64,000 bases of DNA from Cytophagaceae bacterium (lineage in GTDB: Bacteria > Bacteroidota > Bacteroidia > Cytophagales > Spirosomataceae): the NCBI GenBank assembly GCA_947460975.1, contig CANHGO010000003.1, forward strand, positions 1 through 64,000. Direction: 5' to 3'. Both the position numbers and the translations under genes were made by a program. Each line of letters starts with the position of its first letter. Position 1 is the stretch's first letter. The notes under the pieces are model-generated. The model did no database searches. It saw nothing but the letters and a program-made list of their open reading frames with translations, and was not told the origin of the DNA. This document shows positions 26,096 to 35,794 of the stretch, one piece after another.

Positions 26096-27400
26096 ATGAT
26101 TCTTTACAGTACGCAAAAATCCAGCCCAAATGTTTCTTTTGAAGAAGCTATTTTCAGAGGTTTACCTCCGGATAATGGGCTATATATGCCGACTGAAATT
26201 AAGCGTTTGCCGGATTCGTTTTTTGATAAGATTCAGGATTTATCCTTGGTGGAAATTGCCGAGGCGGTATGTAATAATTTATTGGGAGATGATTTAAGCG
26301 AAGCGGAAATAAAGTCGATTATTACCAGTTCGATGAACTTTGAGGCACCCCTATTTTCATTGGAGCCAGGAGTGGAAATTTTAGAATTATTTCATGGCCC
26401 GTCGATGGCCTTTAAGGATTTTGGTGCTCGATTTATGGCCGCGGTCATGTCGCATTATTTGGTCAAACATCAGAGAGAAATTCGGATTTTAGTCGCGACT
26501 TCTGGGGATACGGGGGGAGCGGTGGCTCAAGGCTTTTTTAATACGCCTGGGATATCGGTGACGATTTTGTATCCATCGGGAAAAGTTTCGGACATCCAGG
26601 AAATGCAATTGACGACCTTAGGGGGAAATGTAGAGGCCCTGGAGATAGAAGGGACTTTCGATGATTGCCAACGATTAGTTAAAGAGGCATTTTTGGATGC
26701 GGATTTACGGGCCAAGTTTAATTTGGCATCGGCTAATTCGATTAATATTGCGCGCTTAATTCCTCAGTCCTTTTATTATTTTGCGGCTTATGCGGAGGCG
26801 AAAAGAAAAGGCTTACATGACCCATTGGTTTTCAGTGTACCTTCAGGGAATTTTGGAAATTTGAGTGCGGGTTTGATGGCGTATCAAATGGGTTTACCGG
26901 TCAAAGCTTTTATCGCGGCTTGCAATGAAAACCATCCGGTTCCCGATTATTTGTCGACGGGAGTTTATCACCCTGAACCTAGTGTAGAGACCCTATCCAA
27001 TGCCATGGATGTGGGAAGTCCGTCGAATTTTGTGCGGATGCAAATTCTTTCCGGGGGAGTTTTGGACGAAATAAAGCAGGTGGTCAAAGGTTATTTTACG
27101 GATGATGTTCAAACGAAAAAGAGGATGGCTGAGGTGTATGAAAAATCGGGTTATATCATGTGCCCACATACGGCAGTGGGGTATGATGGACTTTTGCAAT
27201 ATCAAAAAGAGTGTGGCGAAAAGGTTACGGGAGTGGTTTTGTCGACCGCACATTATGCCAAATTTTTGCCAACGGTCGAGGCGGTGATCGGCGGAAAAGT
27301 ACCTGTTCCCTTACGACTATCTGAGTTGCTGGACAAGCAAAAAAAATCCATCCTGTTGGGGACGGATTTTGAAGGATTCAAAAAGTTTTTGCTAGGCTAA
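26096..27400 (+). CDS. thrC: threonine synthase
   Basis: PLP enzyme converting O-phosphohomoserine to threonine. 434 residues with the N-terminal SPNVSFEEAIFRGLPPDNGL, the PLP lysine Lys107 in GPSMAFKDFGAR, ATSGDTGGAV and the phosphate-binding SVPSGNFGNLSAG. It lies 28 bases after the ComB-like gene and may share its transcript. No other thr gene is nearby. Confidence 0.96.
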   Translation: MILYSTQKSSPNVSFEEAIFRGLPPDNGLYMPTEIKRLPDSFFDKIQDLSLVEIAEAVCNNLLGDDLSEAEIKSIITSSMNFEAPLFSLEPGVEILELFHGPSMAFKDFGARFMAAVMSHYLVKHQREIRILVATSGDTGGAVAQGFFNTPGISVTILYPSGKVSDIQEMQLTTLGGNVEALEIEGTFDDCQRLVKEAFLDADLRAKFNLASANSINIARLIPQSFYYFAAYAEAKRKGLHDPLVFSVPSGNFGNLSAGLMAYQMGLPVKAFIAACNENHPVPDYLSTGVYHPEPSVETLSNAMDVGSPSNFVRMQILSGGVLDEIKQVVKGYFTDDVQTKKRMAEVYEKSGYIMCPHTAVGYDGLLQYQKECGEKVTGVVLSTAHYAKFLPTVEAVIGGKVPVPLRLSELLDKQKKSILLGTDFEGFKKFLLG

Positions 27401-27417
27401 TTTTCCTTAGCTTTTTT
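27396..27417 (+). terminator. short terminator overlapping the thrC stop
   Basis: GCTAA-TTTTCC-TTAGC followed by TTTTTT. The stem is only five base pairs and its 5' arm includes the thrC stop codon. Confidence 0.5.
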
Positions 27418-27428
27418 CTTTTCAGGCC

Positions 27429-27791
27429 TTATAGCAATGCCAAAAATTTCTGTTTTTCTTGGTAGATGACAAGGCCGATCAATGCGATCAGTAAAATCCC
27501 TATGCCGGGAGCATTGGCAAGGCAAATCTCAAAAAGTAGGATATTTACGGATATTGGTGCTAAAATGAGTGTTCCTAAAGCTCGTTTTGTCGGCATGATG
27601 ATCAGAACACCTCCTATAATTTCCAATACCTTAATGACAGCCATATAGCCTGTTGGCCCAAATAGGTTAAAAAATGCTAATTGGTTTCCTGTCATTGTGG
27701 GCATAGGAGCTAAAGGAAAAAAGAAATTGATGCCACCAAATAAGAACAAAAAGGCTAAGATAGCGGCCGGGACGTGTGTAAGGAATTTCAT
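27429..27791 (-). CDS. DoxX-like small membrane protein
   Basis: 120 residues with four hydrophobic segments. FLFGGINFFFP near the N-terminus and IKVLEIIGGVLIIM in the middle fit the DoxX/DoxD-like family. ATG at 27791 (MKFLTHVPA) is preferred because the upstream GT-C-like gene ends 11 bases before it; an earlier start would overlap that gene. It is the last gene of the minus-strand sugar operon. Function unknown. Confidence 0.78.
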   Translation of the reverse strand: MKFLTHVPAAILAFLFLFGGINFFFPLAPMPTMTGNQLAFFNLFGPTGYMAVIKVLEIIGGVLIIMPTKRALGTLILAPISVNILLFEICLANAPGIGILLIALIGLVIYQEKQKFLALL

Positions 27792-27801
27792 TTTTAGGGG
27801 T

Positions 27802-29361
27802 TTAATTTGATTGAAAAATTTTTGCGATGGGGGCCAAGCTATTTGCATTGGTTAACTCCATGATGTATATGTCGAAATTACTCGGTTGATTTTGAGAATC
27901 AAAATGAACATTGAAAAAGGGCTCTCTTCCTTTTTTGTTATTTAACAACGGACTGATCATCCATTTATTGGCAGATTTCAGATCGTATAATAATGCAAAT
28001 TGGGCGCTTTTTTTGTTTATGAGCGAGTTTTCTAGCTTGTATCGGTATTTTCCAGCCCCTAAGGAATCCGTCGATTTTATTTTTATGTGCTTACCTGTCA
28101 ATCGTAATTGCATCGTATCGATGGTAATAATTTCATTCTTTGGAAGAGTAAAATAGCTGCGATGATTAATCAATTCATAATCTAAAGGACCAACGGAATA
28201 GCTTGAAAATGGGGCATTATGATGCGCGTTTGTCACATCAGAACGGAGCCTCAGTCGCATATTTTCCAAGGTATCTACCGAATAAAAATAACTTAGGGTA
28301 TAATAACTTATAGCTAATCCGGTGAATAAAATCGGATTTTTTGAAACAAAAGGGATGCTGAGGCAACATAAATAAAGCCCAATTAAGCTGATTAATCCAT
28401 AAAATAAGAAGCGCTCCGAATTAACGATGGACACTAAATCCCCTTGACTTGATCGGCCTATGCAAATCAGAATTCCGACGATCATCACTTGGGCCATTAA
28501 TAATGTGGGAAATGATATGATCCGTTTTTGTCCCTTTAGCATAGCAAAAGCTAAGAGCAAGCAGACCAAAATACCTGCGGCCATATTGATAAGGCCCAGG
28601 TATGTATCCGATACCTTAATCATAAATAAGCCTAAAAAGCTCGAAAAAGCCATTAAATAGGTTAAAAAGGAAGGACTCGTTATAGGGGATTTTTCAGAAA
28701 AGGAAAGCCCGGAAACATATATGAGAATGACGATTAAAGCAGCGCCGGCGAAATAATAGCTTAGCGTAGATTTGCTTTTCCACAAAAAAAGGGCGACTAT
28801 GGGCAAAAAGGCGAGTCCCTCCGTGGAAACAAAGGGGTAAGCTAAGGCTAAAAAGGATATCCATAATTTATTTTCTGCATACATCAGACCATAGGAAATC
28901 CAAACTAGAAAAAGCATGGATCCGGTATGTTGACTTGCACCGATGAAACCAAAATTATCTAGGTTGCCATAAGGAGAAAATAAAATGAACGAGATGGGAA
29001 TCATGTGCCATAGCGAAAGCTTTTCTTTTTTTAAGTAAAGAAAAATAGGGATGGCAATGGCTAAAAGCTGAAGATTAGCGAGTATGGTCATCCATTTGAA
29101 ATCAATAAATCCCAAAAAACAATAGGAAATAAGCATCATGAGTCGGCCATACGCAATTCGATGAATTTGATTATGGGGTTGGAAAATGGCATTTACATTT
29201 TCGTAAATAGAATGATGTTGAACGTATTCTACCAATTGCAGATATTGAAAATCATCTCCAAAAGAGGGGAAATTGATCAGGTTAATGTACAGGTTTGCCG
29301 CATGCAGGATGGCGGGAATGCAAGCAATGAAAAGAATCAAAAAAACGTGCTTTTGTTTCAT
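27802..29361 (-). CDS. GT-C-like polytopic membrane protein, paralogue 1
   Basis: 519 residues with about ten membrane helices and a soluble C-terminal domain of about 130 residues. After the first helix comes FGDDFQYL and then HNQIHRIAYGR, resembling the acidic first loop of GT-C glycosyltransferases that use polyprenyl-phosphate sugars. It is clearly a paralogue of the next upstream gene: both have GNLDN, QHT, WISYGL and YPFVS-EG stretches in the same order. No named family is recognised. The preceding GT2 gene could supply its lipid-linked donor. Its start overlaps the stop of the neighbouring paralogue by four bases. Confidence 0.7.
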   Translation of the reverse strand: MKQKHVFLILFIACIPAILHAANLYINLINFPSFGDDFQYLQLVEYVQHHSIYENVNAIFQPHNQIHRIAYGRLMMLISYCFLGFIDFKWMTILANLQLLAIAIPIFLYLKKEKLSLWHMIPISFILFSPYGNLDNFGFIGASQHTGSMLFLVWISYGLMYAENKLWISFLALAYPFVSTEGLAFLPIVALFLWKSKSTLSYYFAGAALIVILIYVSGLSFSEKSPITSPSFLTYLMAFSSFLGLFMIKVSDTYLGLINMAAGILVCLLLAFAMLKGQKRIISFPTLLMAQVMIVGILICIGRSSQGDLVSIVNSERFLFYGLISLIGLYLCCLSIPFVSKNPILFTGLAISYYTLSYFYSVDTLENMRLRLRSDVTNAHHNAPFSSYSVGPLDYELINHRSYFTLPKNEIITIDTMQLRLTGKHIKIKSTDSLGAGKYRYKLENSLINKKSAQFALLYDLKSANKWMISPLLNNKKGREPFFNVHFDSQNQPSNFDIYIMELTNANSLAPIAKIFQSN

Positions 29362-30962
29362 TCTAAACGCGTAGGTTCACCTTCCAGTTTAAGCACGTCG
29401 ACTACCTTTTGATGATCGAATGAAAAAAGGTAATATTCATGGCCAGTTAATTGGGCATCTTTGGGTAGCCATACGTTGGCCATTTTGGGGCCTAATGGTT
29501 TTTCATCATAGACCAAAGCGCTACATATAAAATCATCCGGTGCTTTAATCGATCGAATGATTAAAAAACGATCATGGTCTTTTTTCAAAGGCAAATTTTC
29601 AAAATAAATCGCTCGGATATTCCCTTTGGTTCGAAAGGAATATTCACCCGGAATTTTGAATATAGACGCATTTTTCATCCCCTCTTGGATCGAGGATAAG
29701 GTAGGGATTTTTGAATCTGGAAAACGATAATACCTCGGATTGTGTAATAAGTTGAAGTCATAAATCTGCCCTTCGTAAGCGCTTGATTTTTTTTGATAAA
29801 AGGTGTTGATCAGATCAGCTTGCAATCGCAATGACATATCCTTGGTGGGTGTGATTGAAAAATAAGTTGACAGGATAAAAAATACCAAGCCTACCAGTAA
29901 ACCTGGCGTCCATGAACGACGTAAAAACTCAAATGGATGGATCAGAATGAGGTAAATTAATATAAGGCCAATCAGCCCGTAGGTGAAAAACCGTTCGGAA
30001 ATAGCAATGTCAAGAATGTCCCCCATTTGAAAACGTCCGATGCAAATTAAGGCGCCCGTGGCCATGATTTGTAGATAGATTAAAAAGGGAAAGGCGAGGG
30101 GTTGGAAGCTTTGTTTTTTAACGGCACGAAGGAAGGAATAAATTATAATGGCGAAGACAATAAGGCCTAATAAAGCGGCAATTTCAGACCGATGGGAGTC
30201 CGAAAAGGGCAATCGGAAGATCCCTAAAAACCCTAAAAATCCTTGTCCTAATTCGAACAAAGTATTTCCGGTGATGGCTACGGTGGCTTGTTGACGTGGA
30301 TGATAATTCGCGACGTAAAAACCGATAATGCCCAAGCCTAAAAAGCTAAAAAAGGAAGCCCATTTATTTTTTTGCATCCATAAGATCACGGCTACCATGG
30401 GAATAAAAGCAATTCCTTCTGAAGACACAAAGGGATAAAATAAGGCCAACAAAAGCACCCATTTTTTATCTTGGAAATAGAGCAAACCATACGAAATCCA
30501 AACCATAAATAAGATGGAAGAGGTATGCTGTAAACTGCCAATCAAACTATAATTGTCTAAATTACCAAATCCTGAAAAAAGAATTAAGGTAATGGGAATC
30601 AAGTGAAAAACGGATAAATTTTGCCTTTTTAAATAACCATAAAAAGGAACTAAAATGAATATCATTTGCAAATTGGCCAGCAAAATCAAGTTTTTAAAAT
30701 TGATTTCATGCGTGATCAAATAGTAGAGCGCTACCCAAATCCGCGCAAAAGCAATGCGGTGAATTTCGTTGTGGGAAGCAAATAGTTGGGCTATTAGGGA
30801 TTTTGAACTCGCCCCGTCAAACAAATCAGGAATCATTTCTAAAAATAGAAAGTCATCTGACCATGTTGGCGTATTCTCTAGGGTAGTAAATAAATGGAAA
30901 AAGTGGATGGCAATGGGCAAAGAGATGGCGATACAAAATCCTAAGAATAATCGCTTTTTCAT
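29358..30962 (-). CDS. GT-C-like polytopic membrane protein, paralogue 2
   Basis: 534 residues, paralogous to 27802-29361 along the membrane part. The corresponding motifs are WSDDFLFLE, HNEIHRIAFAR, GNLDNYSLIGSLQHTSS and YPFVSSEGIAF. About ten helices precede a C-terminal soluble region. The pair probably arose by tandem duplication and may add successive sugars or modifications to one glycan. Glycosyltransferase activity is inferred from topology and the Asp-Asp loop, not from a recognised family. Confidence 0.7.
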   Translation of the reverse strand: MKKRLFLGFCIAISLPIAIHFFHLFTTLENTPTWSDDFLFLEMIPDLFDGASSKSLIAQLFASHNEIHRIAFARIWVALYYLITHEINFKNLILLANLQMIFILVPFYGYLKRQNLSVFHLIPITLILFSGFGNLDNYSLIGSLQHTSSILFMVWISYGLLYFQDKKWVLLLALFYPFVSSEGIAFIPMVAVILWMQKNKWASFFSFLGLGIIGFYVANYHPRQQATVAITGNTLFELGQGFLGFLGIFRLPFSDSHRSEIAALLGLIVFAIIIYSFLRAVKKQSFQPLAFPFLIYLQIMATGALICIGRFQMGDILDIAISERFFTYGLIGLILIYLILIHPFEFLRRSWTPGLLVGLVFFILSTYFSITPTKDMSLRLQADLINTFYQKKSSAYEGQIYDFNLLHNPRYYRFPDSKIPTLSSIQEGMKNASIFKIPGEYSFRTKGNIRAIYFENLPLKKDHDRFLIIRSIKAPDDFICSALVYDEKPLGPKMANVWLPKDAQLTGHEYYLFSFDHQKVVDVLKLEGEPTRLE

Positions 30963-30968
30963 CTTGAT

Positions 30969-31703
30969 TTATTTTTTTAAATAATCATTTCTCGAAAGGT
31001 ATTTTTCGATTAAAATGTACAATAAAATAAATAAATACCGGCTACCCATTTCCTTGATTTTTAAATTGGATTCCCCCGCTTTTCGGTTTCTCCAGGAATT
31101 GGGTAAAATACCAAATGAATACCCTCGGATGATGGCCTTCAAAGGCAACTCAATCGTCAAATTAAAGTGAGCAGATAAAAATGGTTTTAAGCCTTCAATC
31201 GTATGGCTTCGATACATTTTAAATGCGTTGGTGAAGTCATTGTATTTGATGCCGATTAAAACCTTGATGAGCCAATTGGCAATTCGATTAATGACCAATT
31301 TATGTTTGGGGTAATCGTAAACCGCGGAGCCTTTCATAAAGCGCGAGCCGAACACGCAGTCTAAATTATCGCTTACCATGAGTCGGTAAAAGGCAATTAA
31401 ATCAGCGGGATCATCGGATAAATCCGACATCATGACACCGACACATTCTCCTGTAAATCGGTCCAAACCGTATCGAATGGCATAGCCAAAACCATTAGGT
31501 CCCGGATTGGTGAAGCATACCAAAGTGGGAATTTCTTTCTGAAGCGCTTGAACTATTTCTAAGGTTTTGTCCTTGGAATTATCGTTGACAACCACAATTT
31601 CATGATCGACCTCCGCTGCCGAAAGCGCCGCATATAAGGAAGTTAAGGTCTCTTGGATCGAGCCTTCTTCATTGTATGCAGGAATGACAACACTTAGTTT
31701 CAT
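30969..31703 (-). CDS. GT2 polyprenyl-phosphate glycosyltransferase (DPM1-like)
   Basis: 244 residues of GT-A fold: LSVVIPAYNEEGS at the start, VVVNDNSKDKT (nucleotide binding), MMSDLSDDPADL with the catalytic acidic residues 94-98, and the FGSRFMKGS stretch typical of dolichol- or undecaprenyl-phosphate mannosyl/glucosyltransferases. A single hydrophobic segment near the C-terminus (YLFILLYILIEKYL) may anchor it. Two GT-C-like genes follow after six bases, which fits a system making a lipid-phosphate sugar and then using it outside the membrane. Confidence 0.9.
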   Translation of the reverse strand: MKLSVVIPAYNEEGSIQETLTSLYAALSAAEVDHEIVVVNDNSKDKTLEIVQALQKEIPTLVCFTNPGPNGFGYAIRYGLDRFTGECVGVMMSDLSDDPADLIAFYRLMVSDNLDCVFGSRFMKGSAVYDYPKHKLVINRIANWLIKVLIGIKYNDFTNAFKMYRSHTIEGLKPFLSAHFNLTIELPLKAIIRGYSFGILPNSWRNRKAGESNLKIKEMGSRYLFILLYILIEKYLSRNDYLKK

Positions 31704-31706
31704 GTT

Positions 31707-32771
31707 TTAGGATAAAATAGGTTTCAACATGGCCTCATCTTGTTTAAACCAATCGTACACTTCGGATAAAAGTGTTGGGACGGTGATTTCGGGGCGCCAA
31801 CCGCTAAACTCGGTGATTTTGGTGTTGTCGGTTACATAGATCGGAATATCTCCAGGTCTATTTTCAGCCGTTTGAGCGATGGATATTTTATTTCCTGTAA
31901 TCTGCGAACAAACGTCGGTTAATTCGGCTAAGGAAATAGTTTGTTCTAAACCACCACCCACGTTAAATATTTGCCCTTTTTGTAAACTCAAATGGGCTAT
32001 TTGCCATTGGACCAAACGGAATAAATCGCGTACATGCAACACGTCGCGCGCTTGTTGGCCCTTCCCGTCAAATCCAATATAAGATAAAGAGCCTTTCCAA
32101 AAATGCCTCGCCATCCACAATACAATCACACCTTGGTCGATCTTCCCCATTTGATAAGGCCCGCTCAAAACCCCACATCGATTGATGACCGCCGGGATAT
32201 TAAAGTTATGGGCAAATTCTTGAATGAGGTATTCGGAGGCCAATTTAGTTGCGCCATATAAGGACCTTAAACCGGTTAATGGAAAGTCTTCCGTTAAACC
32301 TTTCGATGAAATCCCAGGCATGGCTTGTGTGTCAGAAAGATTGAATCGATTGGGTTTAGAGGTCAGTGAAACATCTAATAAGCGATCATATGGATATACT
32401 CGAGACGTAGATAAAAAGATGAAAGCCGCCTGATGTTTTTTGGCAAAATACAAGGTATTGATTGTGCCATTCAGGTTGGTGTCAATTAAATTCTCCAACT
32501 CCCCTGGAATAGTTCCGGCTAAAACAGAGGGTTCAGCTGCGGCATCTATGACCACATCCACTGCCGGAATGCGCTCCAAATCTGTTTTTATGCGCACATC
32601 TCCATGGACGAAATGAATGCCCTGTGCGAGTATTTTTTGTAAATTAATTTCAGATCCTCGCCTGGAAAGATTGTCTAAGCAATAGATTTCTGAATCGGTA
32701 TAATATTGCTTGAAGAGGATGGCTAAATTTGAGCCAACAAACCCGCAGCCACCTGTAATTAATATTTTCAT
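31707..32771 (-). CDS. NAD-dependent nucleotide-sugar epimerase/dehydratase
   Basis: 354-residue extended SDR. It has the Rossmann motif [10 protein letters not shown], an STSRVY serine/threonine site and catalytic SLYGATK (Tyr-x3-Lys). [11 protein letters not shown] and a C-terminal GWRPEIT stretch are family marks. It resembles CDP-tyvelose/paratose epimerase-type enzymes. It sits between a second epimerase (four-base overlap) and the GT2 gene (three-base gap), so it supplies a modified nucleotide sugar to the same glycan pathway. Confidence 0.87.
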   Translation of the reverse strand: MKILITGGCGFVGSNLAILFKQYYTDSEIYCLDNLSRRGSEINLQKILAQGIHFVHGDVRIKTDLERIPAVDVVIDAAAEPSVLAGTIPGELENLIDTNLNGTINTLYFAKKHQAAFIFLSTSRVYPYDRLLDVSLTSKPNRFNLSDTQAMPGISSKGLTEDFPLTGLRSLYGATKLASEYLIQEFAHNFNIPAVINRCGVLSGPYQMGKIDQGVIVLWMARHFWKGSLSYIGFDGKGQQARDVLHVRDLFRLVQWQIAHLSLQKGQIFNVGGGLEQTISLAELTDVCSQITGNKISIAQTAENRPGDIPIYVTDNTKITEFSGWRPEITVPTLLSEVYDWFKQDEAMLKPILS

Positions 32772-33829
32772 GATTGAGCTGTTTCCATGTAGCGCGTATA
32801 AATGTCTACAAACACGTCTTCAAGCGATTTGGTGATATCCCAATTTGGATAATGGGCTTTCATTTTTTTCAAATCACTGTAATAGCAGATGTGATCGCCT
32901 ATTCTATTTTGGTCAACATATTTATATTTCATGGGCTTGCCAGAAATTTTGGCAATTAAATCAAAGGCCTCTAAAATAGAAACCGAATTATCTTTTCCTC
33001 CGCCGATGTTATAAACCTCAGCGATGCGTGGAGCCTTTAAAAACTCCTCAATAAACCGAGCCACATCATAGGAATGGATGTTGTCGCGCACCTGTTTTCC
33101 CTTATATCCAAAAACAGTGTATTCTTTCTCCTCAATATTGCATTTGATTAAATAACTTAAAAAGCCATGCAATTCAACTCCAGCGTGATTGGGACCAGTT
33201 AGGCAACCTCCTCGTAAACAGGCGGTTGGCATATTAAAATAACGTCCATATTCCTGCACTGAAATATCAGCTGATACTTTAGAAGCACCAAACAATGAGT
33301 GCTTGGACTGATCGATGCTAAAACTTTCTGAAATACCCTCGAAATAGGTGGGATCATCATAGTCATATCGGGTCTCCAACTCCTTCATTTTGATCAAATT
33401 CGGAGCATCCCCATATACTTTATTGGTCGATAAATGCACAAAAGGAACATTGGTATCGTAACGACGAAGGGATTCTAATAAGTTGAAAGTACCCACGGCG
33501 TTGGTATCAAAATCCTCAAAGGGAATGGACGCCGCCCGGTCGTGGCTCGGCTGGGCCGCGGTATGAACAATGGCATCTGGTTTAATGGCTGGAATAATGT
33601 CTAAAATGGCCTGACGATCTCGAATGTCAATGGTATTGTGCAATTGATATGATGAACCATATATTTTAAGGCGGTCCTTGTTGGACGAGTTATCGCCTTG
33701 CATGCCAAAAAACACAGCTCTTTGGTTATTATCGATTCCGTGTACCTCCCATCCCTTCTGCAGAAAATATTCACTTACTTCGGAACCGATTAGGCCCATA
33801 GAACCTGTAACAATTAATTTTTTTGACAT
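32768..33829 (-). CDS. CDP-paratose 2-epimerase-like SDR protein
   Basis: 353 residues. [10 protein letters not shown] is the Rossmann motif, followed by [11 protein letters not shown] and LSTNKVYGD. The catalytic site reads SLFGASK, so the Tyr of YxxxK is Phe; I recall the same change in related proteins, but cannot check it here. [17 protein letters not shown] and the [10 protein letters not shown] stretch match RfbE-like 2-epimerases. It is the first gene of the operon running down to 27429, with a promoter-like box 20 bases upstream. Confidence 0.87.
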   Translation of the reverse strand: MSKKLIVTGSMGLIGSEVSEYFLQKGWEVHGIDNNQRAVFFGMQGDNSSNKDRLKIYGSSYQLHNTIDIRDRQAILDIIPAIKPDAIVHTAAQPSHDRAASIPFEDFDTNAVGTFNLLESLRRYDTNVPFVHLSTNKVYGDAPNLIKMKELETRYDYDDPTYFEGISESFSIDQSKHSLFGASKVSADISVQEYGRYFNMPTACLRGGCLTGPNHAGVELHGFLSYLIKCNIEEKEYTVFGYKGKQVRDNIHSYDVARFIEEFLKAPRIAEVYNIGGGKDNSVSILEAFDLIAKISGKPMKYKYVDQNRIGDHICYYSDLKKMKAHYPNWDITKSLEDVFVDIYTRYMETAQS

Positions 33830-33849
33830 GGTATGGAATCTTAAAAAAA

Positions 33850-33857
33850 CAAATTTA
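33850..33857 (-). promoter_or_regulatory. Bacteroidota-type -7 box of the epimerase/GT operon
   Basis: TAAATTTG on the minus strand fits TAnnTTTG, 20 bases before the ATG at 33829 and 10 bases past the end of the recJ fragment. Confidence 0.45.
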
Positions 33858-33867
33858 CGCCTAATTT

Positions 33868-34011
33868 TTAAATTTCTGAAATATCTAAAATCCTCAATTG
33901 CAAATTGCGATCGCCTCGAAATTCATTAATTTCCACATGATAAACCATTTGGAACCCGAGCTGCTTTTCGTAGGAATCCAAAAGGCCTTCATAAAAATAG
34001 TAATAATCCAT
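33868..34011 (-). pseudogene. duplicated 3' end of recJ (47-codon fragment)
   Basis: The last 88 bases, up to and including the stop codon, are identical to the last 88 bases of recJ at 35795-35882. Similarity continues with substitutions to about 33998: FYEGLLDSYEKQLGFQ here against FYEDLLNAYEKQLAFQ in recJ. The frame is open and begins with an ATG two bases after the GT-C-like gene's stop, but no RecJ catalytic domain is left. It looks like the footprint of an insertion at the 3' end of recJ, with the fragment coming from a slightly diverged allele. Confidence 0.92.
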
Positions 34012-34013
34012 CC

Positions 34014-35630
34014 TTATTTTTCTGAAGTTGAAATTAAATAAATGTTATATTGGCCATAGGGAACCATATTTTTATAAATGGCAATACGTTGATCGAGTTG
34101 CTGGTTACGGATAAATCTAGGTAATGGGATTTCGTCTGTATTATAATTAAACTGGATGCTTAATTTATCCGATTTTAATAAAATAACATTGGCTTCAAAT
34201 ATATTCTCTGAAGCAATCTTATTTTGATATACAACAAATGAGCTTAGGGAATCAATCCGAATATTTTTTACTAAAAGTTTTGCTTTTCTGATATTGAGGT
34301 TAAAAATTGGGCTAGACTCCTTTTTAAATTTTTGAGACCTTAAATGTTCATTCGATATTTGATTAAAAAGCAATAAATGATTAAAATTTCTTCCATTTAG
34401 CCTATTGGGAATTTGTATAAAATCTAATTTATTTAGATCCTTATAATATGGATTGATTTTTCGGGCATCTACATTATCTACCGAGTAGGAGTAAACCATT
34501 TTATTTACGATTAAATTTTGCTTAAGTCCATTCATGGCGATTGAAGTATTTTTTGCTTTTAAAATAGCAGGGAAAAGAGTAATGAAATAAAATATTATTG
34601 TAGCAAAAGAGAAACTCCATTCCATTTTTTTATTTGATTTTATTTCAATCATATATAAAAAAAGACAGGCTGTTTTAATGTTAGGATAAATTAGATATCG
34701 AGACTCGAGTTCAATTCGGACAAGAAATGTGAAATATAAAATTAAACTGGACCACAATAGGAGTGAAGCCAATATAATTTTCCGCTTTGACAACGTCTTT
34801 TGCTTAAATTCTAAGATAATTTTATAAAAGACATAGATAGATAAAATGAACTCAAACGTGCTGTAGGAAATACTAAATGTTGTTCCTAGACTGCCAAATG
34901 GTGGCGCATAAAAATTTAAAATATTTAAAATTCTTTCTGTGTTAAATGAAAGTAAAAGAGATTTAATATCAGGCTGTATTCCTGTTTTCTCATAGCCAGA
35001 AAAATAAAATAGGACAAGTAAAATCAAAATAGAGATTAACTTCCAATTTAATTTTTTTTGATAATGGGCTATGAAGATTAGTATGGGTATTATTATTAAT
35101 GTTTGTGCAGAAGAAATTAAACCTAGAACAAGAACAAATAAGCCAGATTTAATTTTCTTCCCAGCAAATAAAATAATTGAAACGAAAGTAAATAATAAGG
35201 AGGCGAAATTTTGAATACTTGTCATCGCCCATAGATATCCTTCATTATACATCAGTGAAGTGAGCGTAAAAAGAATGATGATATAAGAGTAAATGGATTT
35301 ATTTGTTTGTCTAATGAACAGGTAAATGAAAGTGCAATAAATTAAAATTCCTTGAAGTGAAATATATCTAAGATTTATAGATCCTAAAAATGTGTGATTT
35401 AAATAGAAAATTAATTTAGTAACGACTAGAATATGTTCATTATAATTAGCGATTAATTGTTTAAATACGGCGTAATTGAAACCTTGTGTTAAAATATTGC
35501 GATTAAATGCAATGATCATGACATCATCATACCAAGGGATATCGACACTAAAAAGATGCCAATAAAGGAACAAAAAAAGGACGGGGGAAATGACAAATAT
35601 TTTAATCCCTAAGTTTTTAATTGAATTCAT
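34014..35630 (-). CDS. GT-C-like polytopic membrane protein, paralogue 3 (probably imported)
   Basis: 538 residues, many membrane helices. IPWYDDVMII follows the first helix and YNEHILV follows later, the same arrangement as paralogues 1 and 2, but the overall similarity is weak. The gene is visibly richer in A and T than its neighbours (long AAATTT-type runs, ATA/TTA codons) and lies between recJ and a second recJ 3' end, so it was probably acquired. ATG at 35630 is preferred because an upstream ATG at 35678 lies inside the terminator hairpin. Function unknown beyond a likely membrane glycosyltransferase role. Confidence 0.68.
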   Translation of the reverse strand: MNSIKNLGIKIFVISPVLFLFLYWHLFSVDIPWYDDVMIIAFNRNILTQGFNYAVFKQLIANYNEHILVVTKLIFYLNHTFLGSINLRYISLQGILIYCTFIYLFIRQTNKSIYSYIIILFTLTSLMYNEGYLWAMTSIQNFASLLFTFVSIILFAGKKIKSGLFVLVLGLISSAQTLIIIPILIFIAHYQKKLNWKLISILILLVLFYFSGYEKTGIQPDIKSLLLSFNTERILNILNFYAPPFGSLGTTFSISYSTFEFILSIYVFYKIILEFKQKTLSKRKIILASLLLWSSLILYFTFLVRIELESRYLIYPNIKTACLFLYMIEIKSNKKMEWSFSFATIIFYFITLFPAILKAKNTSIAMNGLKQNLIVNKMVYSYSVDNVDARKINPYYKDLNKLDFIQIPNRLNGRNFNHLLLFNQISNEHLRSQKFKKESSPIFNLNIRKAKLLVKNIRIDSLSSFVVYQNKIASENIFEANVILLKSDKLSIQFNYNTDEIPLPRFIRNQQLDQRIAIYKNMVPYGQYNIYLISTSEK

Positions 35631-35660
35631 AAAATCGTTCAAAATCCTATTTTGATTACA

Positions 35661-35690
35661 CAAAAAGAAACATCCCATTTAATGGGATGT
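35661..35690 (-). terminator. terminator downstream of recJ
   Basis: ACATCCCATT / AATGGGATGT, perfect 10-base arms, followed on the minus strand by TTCTTTTTG. It separates recJ from the GT-C-like gene. Confidence 0.75.
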
Positions 35691-35794
35691 GGCATTTTTT
35701 GGAAAAAAAATTAGTAAATAATTTAGTAAGACACTAAATTTTTTTATTTATCGGTAAAATTTTATGAAAAGAATGGAAGGGGATTGATTGTCAC

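Noticed and set aside
34014-35678. IS element or transposon at the recJ duplication
   Set aside because: No transposase, terminal inverted repeats or short target duplication were found; the direct repeat is coding recJ sequence.
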